Below are positions 34,442 to 44,574 of a stretch of DNA of 64,000 bases, in pieces. Under the pieces are notes generated by a model. It had not been told where the DNA came from, did not search any database, and saw only the letters and a list, made by a program, of their open reading frames with translations. Made by a program: the position numbers and the translations under genes. The stretch is from Massilia solisilvae (lineage in GTDB: Bacteria; Pseudomonadota; Gammaproteobacteria; Burkholderiales; Burkholderiaceae_D): contig NZ_JANUGV010000005.1 of NCBI RefSeq assembly GCF_024753215.1, positions 285,445 to 349,444 of the forward strand, written 5' to 3'. The stretch's first letter is position 1, and each line of letters opens with the position of its first letter.

Positions 34442-35506
34442 TTAGAACGAGTGGTTCACGCCCACGTCGTAGTGGTTGACGGTCGACGGATTGGCCAGCA
34501 GGCCGGCTGCCGTCGTGATGTCCTTCTTGCGCGAAGCGTCCACGTACAGGTAGGTACGCTTGGACAGGCTGTACTCGTAGCCCAGCGAGAACTGCTTGGT
34601 CTTGGCAGCGCCGTCCGGATGCTTCTGGCCGTAGCCGGCCAGGACTTTGCCCGGGCCCATGGCGTAGGTTGCGCCCAGCACCCATGCCTTGGTGCGCGGG
34701 TTGAACGCAGCGGTGTGGCCGCGGTCCTGACGGGTGTAGGTTGCCATCAGCTTCAGGTCTTGCACCGGAGCGATGATGCCGCCCAGGGTCCAGACCTTGG
34801 TCTCGATCGCGTTGCGCTCATAGCCGAACATGGCCGATGCCGGGCCGTTGTTGTAGGTGGCCGACAGCGAGAACGGGTTGGCCGAAGCTTCGGCGCCAAC
34901 CGGGTATTGCGGTGCAGCGGCGGTGCCGTTGCCGACGATTGCGGTGGCCAGGCCGGTGTTTTCCTTGGTGGCGACAGCGGCGTTCACCTGGAAGCCGCCC
35001 CACAGGTTGGCCGGCGAGTTGTACCAGAAGGCGTTCGACCAGCGGTTGTTGCCCGAACCAGCCGGATCCAGCGGAGCCGAGTTGTAGCCAGCCACGGTCA
35101 GGTCGGTGTAGAAGCCGGCCGGGGTCGGCAGCGAGTGCCACGGCTCGTAGGCGCCGACGGTTTCCTGGTACGGGGTCAGGCCACGGCCGATGCGGACCAT
35201 ACCGAAGTCGCCCTGCAGGCCGACGCGGCTTTGGCCCTGGAACAGCGGACGGTTGGCGACTTCAACGGTGCCGGTGTCCGGCTCGTAGCGGATTTCCAGC
35301 TGGAACAGTGCCTTCAGGCCGTTGCCCAGCTCTTCGGTGCCTTTGAAGCCCAGCGTGTTGGCGGCGCGCTTGCCGATGTTCAGGGTCTGGCCGCTGCGCT
35401 TGATGAAGCCCGCATCGACGGTACCGTAGATCTGCACTGCGGTTTGCGCGTGTGCCACGCCGGCGAACGCGCCAAACAGCGCCACTGCCATCAGTGATTT
35501 TTTCAT
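34442..35506 (-). CDS. general porin, Gram-negative trimeric type (porin 2)
   Basis: A second outer-membrane trimeric porin, 354 residues, with a signal peptide MKKSLMAVALFGAFAGVAHA and mature start QTAVQIYGTVDAGF. The loop-3 type region and the GFKGTEELGNGLKALFQLEI segment (about residues 53-72) are typical, and it ends YDVGVNHSF with the terminal Phe. Codon use is very biased toward a few codons, as in highly expressed genes. AAGGATCC precedes the ATG. The 432-base gap upstream gives room for regulation; the downstream hairpin separates it from porin 1. Confidence 0.92.
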   Translation of the reverse strand: MKKSLMAVALFGAFAGVAHAQTAVQIYGTVDAGFIKRSGQTLNIGKRAANTLGFKGTEELGNGLKALFQLEIRYEPDTGTVEVANRPLFQGQSRVGLQGDFGMVRIGRGLTPYQETVGAYEPWHSLPTPAGFYTDLTVAGYNSAPLDPAGSGNNRWSNAFWYNSPANLWGGFQVNAAVATKENTGLATAIVGNGTAAAPQYPVGAEASANPFSLSATYNNGPASAMFGYERNAIETKVWTLGGIIAPVQDLKLMATYTRQDRGHTAAFNPRTKAWVLGATYAMGPGKVLAGYGQKHPDGAAKTKQFSLGYEYSLSKRTYLYVDASRKKDITTAAGLLANPSTVNHYDVGVNHSF

Positions 35507-35938
35507 TTATTCGGATCCTTTTTCTAAAGTGAAACGCAAAAACTTGGGGGGCGTTGAGACATGGGGTTGCTGAACGCTCGGGTGTCTGAACCTTAAATGC
35601 TTAACGCGTCAAGATTGTTGGATTAGTCAATTATGAGCCTTGCACTTGGTGGAAAGCCAATAAATCCAATTGTGCTGTTGTATTTTCGAAACGCATCACT
35701 ATGGTGCAAACAGGGCTGCTGTGCTTGGTTTTGGCGCGCGCAGGCCCGTGGCGCCGGCCTGTGCGCACCGCTTTGGGGTTTGTGCGAAATCAAGCGCGGT
35801 CGGGTTCGAATCGAATCGCGCGCAGGGCTGGCTTAGACTTTGGCCCAACAAAAAAGCGCTCGCACCGGCTTTCCTCTATTTATATATTGGTAACTTTGCC
35901 GGGGGCGCGGGTCCCACTGACAAAATCGAGTCGAACCG
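35507..35938. other. divergent regulatory gap between porin 2 and Sel1-repeat gene
   Basis: 432 bases without a credible gene. It is richer in A/T than its surroundings near 35510-35720 and 35865-35890. It should hold the promoters of porin 2 (leftward) and the Sel1-repeat gene (rightward). TTGACT and TTGACG occur on the minus strand near 35600-35630, but I could not pair either with a good -10. No operator could be assigned. Confidence 0.5.
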
Positions 35939-37510
35939 ATGGCAAATCGTGAAGAACTGGCGATCATCCGCAGCGCGCGGGCCGGGCATGCGTCGGCGCA
36001 GCTGGAGCTGGGCAAGCTGTACCTGTTCGGCAGCGCCGGCCTGCCCAAGAGCCTGCCCACCGCCCTGCACTGGCTGGACCGCGCCGCGCAGCAGGACTGC
36101 GCCGAGGCCTGGCAGCTGATCGGAACCCACATCCCGCTCGAGCTGGCGCAGCAGAGTGCGCGCCCGGTGGCGGCCTGGTACGAGCGCGCCTGGGAAGATG
36201 GCAACCTGCGCGCCGCGCTGGTCTATGCCCAGCTGGTGCTGGGGCAGGGCAACGCCCCGCGCACCGGCCTGCGCGACAAGGCCGTGCGCGCGCTGGAACA
36301 AGCCGCCCAGGGCGGTTTTGCCGAAGCGCAATGGCTGCTGGCGCGCCAGCACGGCGGGGCCGAGGCCGCCGTGGCGGCCGACCCGGCGCCGGCCCCCGCG
36401 CCCGTCAGCGAGGCGCCGCCCGCGCAACGCTGGCTGCGGCGCGCGGCCGAAAGCGGGGTGGCCGAGGCGCGCTTTGCGCTGCTGGAGCAGGACTGGGAGC
36501 AGGGCCAGCAGGGGGCCTACCTCGAGCGGGCGCTGCCGCTGGCGCGCGCGCTGGTGCAGGCGGCCGAGGCGCGCGGCCGCGCCGGCCCGCGCCTGGCGCC
36601 CGACGAGGTCCGGCTGCTGTCGCGCTGCGCCCGGCTGGCCGCCTCCGGCACCGGGGCGCACGCTCTTGCGCCTGCCGAACTGCAACGATTCTGGGAACTG
36701 GCCGCGGCCGAGCACGACCGGCACGCCCAGCTGGCCATGGGCCTGTGGTACGCGCGCATGCAGGTGGACGGCAAGCGGGTTGGCGCGGGCGCCGGCTCGG
36801 CCAACTTCAAGAAGGCGATCCGCTGGCTGACCCTGGCCGGGGAGCAGGGCCTGGCCGAGGCCTGGTACGCGCTGTCGCGCATTTACGTCAAACCCGAGTT
36901 CTCTCAGCGCAACGTTGCTGACGCGCAAAAATACCTGGAGCGGGCCGCCGAGATGGGGTACCGGGCGGCGCAGCTCGAGTGCGGCCTGTCGGCCTGGCGC
37001 GCGCGCCGCGAAAACGAAAACAACGACGTGCGCGCCGTGTATTGGCTGCAAAAGGCGGCGGCCCAGGGCTGTGCCGAGGCGGACGCCGCGTTGCGCAAGA
37101 TCGCGCCGCGGCCCGACCTGCCGGCCTACACCGAAACCGGCCAGCTGGCCGCGGCCGCGCCCGGCCTTGCGGCAAGCCATCCACTGCTGGCGGCCCGGCT
37201 GGAACTGGCGGCACTGTTTCGCCTGAGCCGTGCCGAGACCTTGCTGCTGGACGTGAAGGCGGCCGACCGCGGGCACTGCCTGGTGGTGGATATTCGCGCC
37301 AGTTACGGACGCAGCAAGCGCCGGCTGGTGGCGATCGAAACGGCGCACGAACGGCAGGCGCTGGACCGCATCGTGCGCGTGTTCGACAACATCGACTGTG
37401 GCCCGACCGGGCCGGAAGGGAACTACCGGCAGCGGCTGTACCGGCTGCGCACCCTGCTCGGTGCGCCGGCGGCCGAGGGCGAGGGGCTGGACTATGGCAT
37501 CGCCGCCTGA
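35939..37510 (+). CDS. Sel1-like repeat protein with unusual C-terminal domain
   Basis: A 523-residue protein built mainly of Sel1/TPR-like helical repeats (for example GHASAQLELGKLYLFG near residue 16-31, ALHWLDRAAQQDCAEAWQLI, AIRWLTLAGEQGLAEAWYAL, AVYWLQKAAAQGCAEADAAL). Such repeats mediate protein-protein contacts. No signal peptide is visible. The last ~90 residues (from about VDIRASYGRSKRRLVAIETA) are not repeats and look like a separate domain I do not recognise. It is divergent from porin 2 and convergent with dapF. Partner and function are unknown. Confidence 0.78.
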   Translation: MANREELAIIRSARAGHASAQLELGKLYLFGSAGLPKSLPTALHWLDRAAQQDCAEAWQLIGTHIPLELAQQSARPVAAWYERAWEDGNLRAALVYAQLVLGQGNAPRTGLRDKAVRALEQAAQGGFAEAQWLLARQHGGAEAAVAADPAPAPAPVSEAPPAQRWLRRAAESGVAEARFALLEQDWEQGQQGAYLERALPLARALVQAAEARGRAGPRLAPDEVRLLSRCARLAASGTGAHALAPAELQRFWELAAAEHDRHAQLAMGLWYARMQVDGKRVGAGAGSANFKKAIRWLTLAGEQGLAEAWYALSRIYVKPEFSQRNVADAQKYLERAAEMGYRAAQLECGLSAWRARRENENNDVRAVYWLQKAAAQGCAEADAALRKIAPRPDLPAYTETGQLAAAAPGLAASHPLLAARLELAALFRLSRAETLLLDVKAADRGHCLVVDIRASYGRSKRRLVAIETAHERQALDRIVRVFDNIDCGPTGPEGNYRQRLYRLRTLLGAPAAEGEGLDYGIAA

Positions 37511-37580
37511 GCGTGGCAGCGGGGCAAACCCGGCGCCCGGCGTTCTTCCTCCCGCCGGGGCCTGGCCCGCCGGCGCCCGG

Positions 37581-38444
37581 TCAGATCTCGATTTCGCCTT
37601 CGAAGACCGTCACCGCCGGGCCGCTCAGGTACACCGGCTGCCCGTCGCCGGCCCAGGCGATCGACAGCTCGCCGCCGCGTGCCGATACCCGCACCGGCGA
37701 GTCGAGCAGGCCGCGCCGGATGCCGGCCACCGCCGCCGCGCAGGCGCCCGTGCCGCAGGCCAGCGTTTCGCCGGCGCCGCGCTCGAACACGCGCAGGCGG
37801 ATATGGTGGCGGTCCACCACCTGCATGTAGCCGGCGTTCACGCGCTTGGGAAAGCGCGGGTGGTGCTCGATCAGTGGGCCGGTCTCGGCCACCGGCGCGC
37901 TGTCCACGTCGTCCACCACCTGCACCGCATGCGGATTGCCCATCGAGACCACCGACACCAGCACTTCTTGCTCCGCGCCGCCCACCGTCAGCGCCAGCGG
38001 CCACAGGGTATCGACGCCTTGGGGCCGGCCCACCAGGCCCGCGCTGTCGAACGGCACCCCGGCCGGGTCCAGGCGCGGCGCACCCATGTCCACCGTCACC
38101 TTGCCGTCCTCTTCCAGGCGTGGCGCGATGATCCCTGACATGGTCTCGACGCGAATGCTGCGCTCGCGCGTGAGCCCCTTGTCCACCACAAAGCGCACGA
38201 AGGCGCGCGAGCCGTTGCCGCACTGTTCCACTTCGCCGCCGTCGTTGTTGAAGATGCGGTAGCGGAAATCGACACCCGGGCTGCTGGCGCGTTCGACCAC
38301 CAGGATCTGGTCCGCGCCCACGCCGAAGCGGCGGTCGGCCAGCCGGCGCCACTCTTCCGGGCCAAAGTCGATGTGCTGGTTGATCGCGTCGATCACGACG
38401 AAATCGTTGCCGGCGCCGTGCATTTTGGTGAACTTGAGTTTCAT
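37581..38444 (-). CDS. dapF: diaminopimelate epimerase
   Basis: DapF converts LL- to meso-diaminopimelate for lysine and peptidoglycan synthesis. The 287-residue protein starts [20 protein letters not shown], the family hallmark. It has the two catalytic Cys in [14 protein letters not shown] and [14 protein letters not shown]. Length is normal. It follows the two acyltransferase genes by 4 bases in the same direction, forming an acyltransferase-acyltransferase-dapF operon. It converges with the Sel1-repeat gene. Confidence 0.97.
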   Translation of the reverse strand: MKLKFTKMHGAGNDFVVIDAINQHIDFGPEEWRRLADRRFGVGADQILVVERASSPGVDFRYRIFNNDGGEVEQCGNGSRAFVRFVVDKGLTRERSIRVETMSGIIAPRLEEDGKVTVDMGAPRLDPAGVPFDSAGLVGRPQGVDTLWPLALTVGGAEQEVLVSVVSMGNPHAVQVVDDVDSAPVAETGPLIEHHPRFPKRVNAGYMQVVDRHHIRLRVFERGAGETLACGTGACAAAVAGIRRGLLDSPVRVSARGGELSIAWAGDGQPVYLSGPAVTVFEGEIEI

Positions 38445-38448
38445 GTTG

Positions 38449-39315
38449 TCAGAGATCGTAGAGCGAAGGCTCGCCCGGCGGGCGCGTCTTGTAGCGTTTG
38501 TGGGTCCAGAAATATTCCGACGGCGCCTCGCGCACGCGTTCCTCGATGAAAGCGTTCATGCGGCGGGTCGCCTCCAGAATGTCCTCGCCCGGGTAATTTT
38601 CCCACTTCGGATAGAACACCACGCGCCAGCCCTGGTAATTGGGCAGGAAGGTGGCCACCACCGGGATCACCTTGGCGCCCGTGGTCGCGGCCAAGCGTGG
38701 CAGCGCGGTCAGGGTCGCGGCCGGCACGCCGAAGAAGGGCACGAAGGCGGCGTCCTTTTCGCCGAAGTCCATGTCCGGCAGCATGAAGTAGGGCAGCCCG
38801 TCGCGCAGCGCGCGCAGGATCGGCTTGATGCCCTCGTTGCGCGTGATCAGGCGTACCGGGCCCCAGCGCTCGCGCCCGCGGCGCAGCAGCGCGTCGAAGG
38901 TCTTGTTCTTCTGCGGCACGTAAATGGTCGAGACCGGGATCACGCGCGAGGCCACGCCGGCCACGTCCAGGCACACGAAGTGCGGGCACAGCAGGATGGT
39001 GGGGCCGCTTTCCATCTCGGCCTGCGGCACCGCCGGCTCGATATGGATCAGGCGGCGCAGGCGTTCGGCCGGCGCCCACCACAGCAGCGAGCGCTCGAAG
39101 ATGCTGCGCGCGTAGTTCTGGAAGTGCTTGTGCGCGATCGCGCGGCGCTCCTGTTCCGACAGCTCCGGCATCGCCAGCCGCAAATTGGTCAGCGTGATCT
39201 TGCGGCGCTTGGGAATCATGACGTACATCAGGCTGCCCACGGCCTCGCCGAAGCGCCCCAGGATGGGCAACGGCAGGAAGTGCAGCAGCCACATAAAGAG
39301 AATCAGCAGCCTCAT
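38449..39315 (-). CDS. LpxL/HtrB-family lipid A acyltransferase (second copy)
   Basis: An inner-membrane acyltransferase of the LpxL/LpxM family that adds secondary acyl chains to lipid A. The 288-residue protein has an N-terminal membrane segment (about residues 3-22), the catalytic HX4D motif in [11 protein letters not shown] (His near residue 111), [13 protein letters not shown] and [18 protein letters not shown]. It begins inside the stop of the upstream acyltransferase gene (ATGA overlap), so the two are translationally coupled. Which chain or position it modifies cannot be told from sequence alone. Confidence 0.88.
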   Translation of the reverse strand: MRLLILFMWLLHFLPLPILGRFGEAVGSLMYVMIPKRRKITLTNLRLAMPELSEQERRAIAHKHFQNYARSIFERSLLWWAPAERLRRLIHIEPAVPQAEMESGPTILLCPHFVCLDVAGVASRVIPVSTIYVPQKNKTFDALLRRGRERWGPVRLITRNEGIKPILRALRDGLPYFMLPDMDFGEKDAAFVPFFGVPAATLTALPRLAATTGAKVIPVVATFLPNYQGWRVVFYPKWENYPGEDILEATRRMNAFIEERVREAPSEYFWTHKRYKTRPPGEPSLYDL

Positions 39316-40163
39316 GCGACCGCCTCGGATTCCGGCGCGGCCACGCCCTGCGGCTGCTTGTAGCGGTTGTAGCTCCAGAAATACTGGGCCGGACAGCGCG
39401 CGATCAGCCGCTCCATCGCCTGGTTGATCGCGGCGGCCTGCTGCGCCGGCGTGCCGGACAGGTCGCCCTCGAACGGGAAGAAGCGGATCACGTAGCCCTG
39501 GCCGTGCGGCAGGCGCTCGGCGTAGGTGAGCAGGATGTCGGCCTTGCCCAACTGTGCGAGCTTGGCCGGCAGCGTCATGGTGTAAGCGGGACGGCCGAAG
39601 AACGGCGCCCACACGCCTTCGCCTTCCTGCGGCACCTGGTCCGGCAGGATGCCGACCGGCTCGCCGCTCCTCAGGCACTTGACCAGCATGCGCACGCCGG
39701 ACAGATTGGCCGGCGCCAGGTGCAGGTTCTGGCGCGCGCGCGCGCCCTCGACCAGCGGCTTCAAGGCCGCCTTGCGCGGCGGGCGGTACATTACGGTGAG
39801 CGAAATGTCGCGCGCCACGCGCTGCGCGGTGAGCTCGAAGCAGCCCAGGTGCGGGGTCAGGAATACGATGCCGCGCCCGGCGTCCAGGGTCTTGCGCACG
39901 ATGTCGTAGTTTTCTACCGTGATGTGGCGCGCCACCCGCTCCGGATCGGCGCACCAGGCAAACGCCAGTTCGGTGATCGCCTTGCCGGATTCGGCCACGG
40001 CCGCATGCAGGTGCTCGCCGTAGCCGGCCTGTTCAAGATTGCCCCGCAGGCGCCGCCGATGCGTGGGAGAAACGAGATACACCAGCCAGCCCAGCGCCGA
40101 CCCGAGGGTGTGTAGCACAGGCAGTGGCAAGTAAGAAATGACGCGGAATAAGAAAACAAGCAT
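39312..40163 (-). CDS. LpxL/HtrB-family lipid A acyltransferase (first copy)
   Basis: A paralogue of the next gene. With the start at 40163 (MLVFLFRVISYLPLPVLHTL) the protein is 283 residues and has an N-terminal membrane segment. The HX4(D/E) motif is HLGCFE (in TPHLGCFELTA), and MYRPPRKAALKPLVEGAR and ILPDQVPQEGEGVWAPFFG follow. A GTG 48 bases upstream is an alternative start. It is the first gene of the operon with the second acyltransferase and dapF, and is divergent from metK. Two tandem copies suggest that one adds the first and the other the second secondary acyl chain. Confidence 0.87.
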   Translation of the reverse strand: MLVFLFRVISYLPLPVLHTLGSALGWLVYLVSPTHRRRLRGNLEQAGYGEHLHAAVAESGKAITELAFAWCADPERVARHITVENYDIVRKTLDAGRGIVFLTPHLGCFELTAQRVARDISLTVMYRPPRKAALKPLVEGARARQNLHLAPANLSGVRMLVKCLRSGEPVGILPDQVPQEGEGVWAPFFGRPAYTMTLPAKLAQLGKADILLTYAERLPHGQGYVIRFFPFEGDLSGTPAQQAAAINQAMERLIARCPAQYFWSYNRYKQPQGVAAPESEAVA

Positions 40164-40254
40164 TCGATTGATCGAGGTACAAGCGCGAGCAGGCCACCTC
40201 AACAAAATCACAAAAGAGCGTAAAATACCACTTCCAGCAGGATCCGCGGAGTTA

Positions 40255-40281
40255 ATGACAACTTGCGAAGCGGAATATAAA
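40255..40281 (+). promoter_or_regulatory. candidate metK promoter
   Basis: ATGACA (40255-40260, five of six matches to the -35 consensus) and TATAAA (40276-40281) are separated by 15 bases, about 70 bases before metK. The spacing is shorter than optimal. No SAM riboswitch fold was recognised in the leader. Confidence 0.35.
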
Positions 40282-40348
40282 TCTCGCTAAAGCGTCGCAG
40301 GCACCTGTTGCTGCGGCATGTTTTTATTGAACAGTAACTGGAGCCTCA

Positions 40349-41515
40349 ATGTCCAACGAATTCCTCTTCACTTCCGAATCGGTCTCGGAAGGCCATCCCG
40401 ACAAGGTCGCGGACCAGATTTCCGACGCCATCCTCGACGCCATCCTCGAGCAGGACCCGCGCGCCCGCGTGGCGGCCGAAACGCTGTGCAACACCGGCCT
40501 GGTGGTGCTGGCGGGCGAAATCACCACCCACGCCAACGTCGATTATATTCACGTCGCGCGCAACACCATCAAGCGCATCGGCTACGACAACACCGAGTTC
40601 GGCATCGACTACAAGGGCTGCGCCGTCATGGTCTGCTATGACAAGCAGTCGCCCGACATCGCCCAGGGCGTGGATGAAGGCGCGGGCCTGGACCTGGACC
40701 AGGGCGCCGGCGACCAGGGCCTGATGTTCGGCTACGCCTGCGACGAGACGGCCGAGCTGATGCCGGCCGCGATCCACTACGCGCACCGCCTGGTCGAGCG
40801 CCAGTCGCAGCTGCGCAAGGACGGCCGCCTGCCGTGGCTGCGCCCGGACGCCAAGTCGCAAGTCACGCTGCGCTACGTGGACGGCCGCCCGGTCGCGGTG
40901 GACACCGTGGTGCTCTCGACCCAGCACGCGCCGGACGTGACCCATTCGCAGATCGAAGAAGCGGTGATCGAAGAGATCATCAAGCCGGTGCTGCCGCGCG
41001 AGTGGCTGAACGGCACCCGCTACCTGGTCAACCCGACCGGCCGCTTCGTCATCGGCGGCCCGCAGGGCGACTGCGGCCTGACCGGCCGCAAGATCATCGT
41101 TGACACCTACGGCGGCGCCGCGCCGCACGGCGGTGGCGCGTTCTCGGGCAAGGACCCGTCCAAGGTGGACCGCTCGGCCGCCTACGCGGCGCGTTACGTG
41201 GCCAAGAACATCGTGGCGGCGGGCCTGGCGCGCCAGTGCCAGGTGCAGGTGAGCTACGCGATCGGCGTGGCCAAGCCGATCAACATCACCGTGTACACCG
41301 AAGGCACCGGCGTCATTTCGGACGAAAAGATCGCCCAGCTGGTGATGGAGCACTTCGACCTGCGCCCGAAGGGCATCGTGCAGATGCTCGACCTGCTGCG
41401 CCCGATCTACACCAAGTCGGCCGCCTACGGCCACTTTGGCCGCGAAGAGCCCGAGTTCACCTGGGAGCGCACCGACAAGGCCGCGCTGCTGCGTGCCGAG
41501 GCTGGCCTCTCGTAA
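40349..41515 (+). CDS. metK: S-adenosylmethionine synthetase
   Basis: MetK makes SAM from methionine and ATP. The 388-residue protein starts [20 protein letters not shown] (with the ATP-binding His), and has the signature hexapeptide-type loop [12 protein letters not shown] and the second signature [16 protein letters not shown]. Length is normal. It is divergent from the lipid A acyltransferases and separated from ahcY by a family B repeat pair and the SAH riboswitch, so it is probably transcribed alone. Together with ahcY and metF it covers much of the activated methyl cycle. Confidence 0.98.
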   Translation: MSNEFLFTSESVSEGHPDKVADQISDAILDAILEQDPRARVAAETLCNTGLVVLAGEITTHANVDYIHVARNTIKRIGYDNTEFGIDYKGCAVMVCYDKQSPDIAQGVDEGAGLDLDQGAGDQGLMFGYACDETAELMPAAIHYAHRLVERQSQLRKDGRLPWLRPDAKSQVTLRYVDGRPVAVDTVVLSTQHAPDVTHSQIEEAVIEEIIKPVLPREWLNGTRYLVNPTGRFVIGGPQGDCGLTGRKIIVDTYGGAAPHGGGAFSGKDPSKVDRSAAYAARYVAKNIVAAGLARQCQVQVSYAIGVAKPINITVYTEGTGVISDEKIAQLVMEHFDLRPKGIVQMLDLLRPIYTKSAAYGHFGREEPEFTWERTDKAALLRAEAGLS

Positions 41516-41531
41516 GCCATTCGCTCCAACC

Positions 41532-41636
41532 CGTCGTCCCCGCGCAGGCGGGGACCCATAGACCGCTTGCCCTTGTAGCAGAACGCGCAGGCCAAATAAG
41601 CTCAGCATGGGTCCCCGCCTTCGCGGGGACGACGTA
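41532..41636. repeat. family B intergenic repeat, inverted pair
   Basis: Unit one starts CGTCGTCCCCGCGCAGGCGG (41532-41551) and reads on to GGGACCCATAG. Unit two (41601-41636) is CTCAGCATGGGTCCCCGCC ... GCGGGGACGACGTA. They are inverted around about 45 bases. The pair lies 16 bases after the metK stop and ends 42 bases before the SAH riboswitch, so it may separate the two transcripts. Confidence 0.87.
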
Positions 41637-41678
41637 GTTTGGTAGCCCGACCCGCCACGTCGTGCTAAACTAACCCAT

Positions 41679-41745
41679 TCCGAGGAGCGTTGCGACGAAG
41701 TTCCCCACTTCGCCAGGCTCGGATAATCACCAACCGCGCTCACGT
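41679..41745 (+). promoter_or_regulatory. SAH riboswitch (ahcY leader)
   Basis: The sequence matches the S-adenosylhomocysteine riboswitch. Stem P1 is formed by TCCGAG (41679-41684) and CTCGGA (41718-41723). The conserved GAGCGTTGC (41685-41693) follows, then a variable hairpin (CGAAG/CTTCG around 41695-41712), the conserved CCAGGCTCGG, and a pseudoknot between GAGCG (41685-41689) and CGCTC (41737-41741) followed by ACG. In this class SAH binding turns expression on. The ahcY Shine-Dalgarno (AAAGGAGGG) lies 20 bases downstream after a T-run (41749-41754), so control could be at transcription termination or translation. Confidence 0.95.
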
Positions 41746-41774
41746 TACTTTTTTCTAATTGAAAGGAGGGCGTG

Positions 41775-43187
<1,413 letters not shown>

Positions 43188-43195
43188 TCAGCGAG

Positions 43196-43226
43196 AAAGG
43201 CACGGCAGGCGCCGTGCCTTTTTTTT
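43196..43226 (+). terminator. Rho-independent terminator after ahcY
   Basis: AAAGGCACGGC (43196-43206) and GCCGTGCCTTT (43211-43221) form a perfect 11-bp stem with a 4-base loop and a run of eight Ts (43219-43226). It lies between ahcY and the holin-family gene, so most transcripts should end after ahcY and metF would depend on read-through or its own promoter. Confidence 0.92.
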
Positions 43227-43267
43227 CGACTTAGAATACGAACAACTGCACTCACGAAAGATTCTCC

Positions 43268-43612
43268 ATGCGCCTGCTCGTCACCTGGTTGATCAACGCC
43301 GCCGCCTTGCTGGCGCTGCCCTACCTGATGCACTCCGTCACCGTGAGCGACTTCGCTACCGCGCTGCTCGCCGCGCTGTTCCTGGGGCTGGTCAATACCC
43401 TGATCCGTCCCGTGCTCGTGTTGCTGACCCTGCCCGTCACCCTGGTGTCGATGGGCCTGTTCATCCTGGTGATCAACGCTTTCCTGTTCTGGCTGGTGGC
43501 GCAGGCGGTGGAAGGCTTCAATGTGGCCAGCTTCGGCTCGGCCTTCATCGCGGCCATCCTCTACAGCATCATCTCGTGGGCGCTTTCTACTCTCATCCTC
43601 AAGAATGATTGA
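43268..43612 (+). CDS. holin-family small membrane protein (PF04020-like)
   Basis: A 114-residue protein with four hydrophobic segments (about residues 3-22, 28-45, 47-75 and 88-108). It resembles the PF04020 'phage holin family 4 superfamily IV' group, which despite the name is mostly chromosomal and of unknown function. The loop LGLVNTLIRPVLVLLTLPVT (about residues 39-58) is the conserved part. No other phage gene is near. It overlaps metF by 8 bases, so the two are translationally coupled. I recall the same gene between ahcY and metF in many Burkholderiales. Confidence 0.87.
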   Translation: MRLLVTWLINAAALLALPYLMHSVTVSDFATALLAALFLGLVNTLIRPVLVLLTLPVTLVSMGLFILVINAFLFWLVAQAVEGFNVASFGSAFIAAILYSIISWALSTLILKND

Positions 43613-44441
43613 AACGCCAAATTTCAGCATCGAGTTCTTCCCGCCCAAGACCCCCGAGGGCGTGGAAAAACTGCGCGTCGTCCGGCAAAAGCTGGGCGAA
43701 CTCCAACCGAAGTATTTTTCCGTCACCTTCGGCGCGGGCGGCAGCACCCAGCAGGGCACGCTCGACACCGTGCTCGAGATCATGGGCGCAGGCCACCAGG
43801 CCGCGCCGCACCTGTCCTGCGTGGGCGGCACGCGCGCGTCGATCCGCGCCATCCTGGCCAACTACAAGGCGCACGGCATCAAGCGCCTGGTGGCGTTGCG
43901 CGGCGACTTGCCCAGCGGCTACGGTGGCGCGGGCGAACTGCGTTACGCCAATGAGCTGGTCGAGTTCATTCGGGCCGAAACCGGCGACTGGTTCCACATC
44001 GAGGTGGCGGCCTATCCCGAAATGCACCCGCAAGCCAAGTCGCCGCAGGACGACCTGCAGAACTTTGCCCGCAAGGTGAAGGCGGGGGCGAATGCGGCGA
44101 TCACGCAGTATTTCTACAACGCCGACGCCTATTTCCACTTCGTCGACAACGCCCGCAAGCTGGGCGTGGACGTGCCGATCGTGCCAGGCGTCATGCCAAT
44201 TACGAACCACATGCAGCTGGCGCGCTTTTCGGACATGTGCGGGGCCGAGATCCCGCGCTGGGTGCGGCTCAAGCTGGCCAGCTTTGGCGACGACAGCGCG
44301 TCGATCAAGGCGTTCGGGCTGGACGTGGTGACCGAGCTGTGCGAACGCCTGCTGGCCGGGGGCGCGCCGGGGCTGCACTTCTACAGCATGAACCAGGCGG
44401 CGCCGACCACGGCGATCTGGCAGCGCCTGACCGCAAAGTAA
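43605..44441 (+). CDS. metF: 5,10-methylenetetrahydrofolate reductase
   Basis: MetF makes 5-methyl-THF, the methyl donor for methionine synthesis. The 278-residue TIM-barrel flavoprotein begins MIETPNFSIEFFPPKTPEGV with the catalytic Glu in SIEFFPPK. It has FSVTFGAGGST, LVALRGDLP and AAITQYFYNADAYFHFVDN. The start at 43605 overlaps the holin-family gene. Together with metK and ahcY it completes three steps of the methyl cycle in 4 kb. A family B repeat pair follows its stop. Confidence 0.96.
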   Translation: MIETPNFSIEFFPPKTPEGVEKLRVVRQKLGELQPKYFSVTFGAGGSTQQGTLDTVLEIMGAGHQAAPHLSCVGGTRASIRAILANYKAHGIKRLVALRGDLPSGYGGAGELRYANELVEFIRAETGDWFHIEVAAYPEMHPQAKSPQDDLQNFARKVKAGANAAITQYFYNADAYFHFVDNARKLGVDVPIVPGVMPITNHMQLARFSDMCGAEIPRWVRLKLASFGDDSASIKAFGLDVVTELCERLLAGGAPGLHFYSMNQAAPTTAIWQRLTAK

Positions 44442-44445
44442 AACA

Positions 44446-44556
44446 ACGTCGTCCCCGCGGAGGCGGGGACCCATAGACCGTTTGCAAGCCGGGCAGCGTT
44501 TGAAGGCCGCCTGGCAAATTTGCTCAGCATGGGTTCCCGCCTCCGCGGGGACGACG
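44446..44556. repeat. family B intergenic repeat, inverted pair
   Basis: Unit one is CGTCGTCCCCGCGGAGGCGG (44447-44466) followed by GGACCCATAG. Unit two (about 44522-44556) is GCTCAGCATGGGTTCCCGCC ... GCGGGGACGACGG. They lie inverted between the convergent metF and 5-formyl-THF cyclo-ligase genes and could end transcription in both directions. Confidence 0.87.
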
Positions 44557-44574
44557 GTTCGAGGGGGCGCGGGC

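Noticed and set aside
32944..35506. The two porin genes as a recent tandem duplication
   Set aside because: They differ in length by about 70 residues and share only family landmarks, so duplication is old or they have separate origins.
35804..35813. GGTTCGAATC, resembling a tRNA T-arm
   Set aside because: The flanking bases cannot form the T-stem, acceptor stem or anticodon arm, so there is no tRNA here.
40164..40348. SAM riboswitch in the metK leader
   Set aside because: No recognisable SAM-I, SAM-II or SAM/SAH core could be traced; only a promoter-like pair was seen.
41772..41774. GTG at 41772 as the ahcY start
   Set aside because: It lies only 2 bases after AGGAGG; the ATG at 41775 has normal spacing.
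43268..43612. Holin-family gene taken as evidence for a prophage
   Set aside because: It is a chromosomal family embedded between ahcY and metF with no other phage genes nearby.
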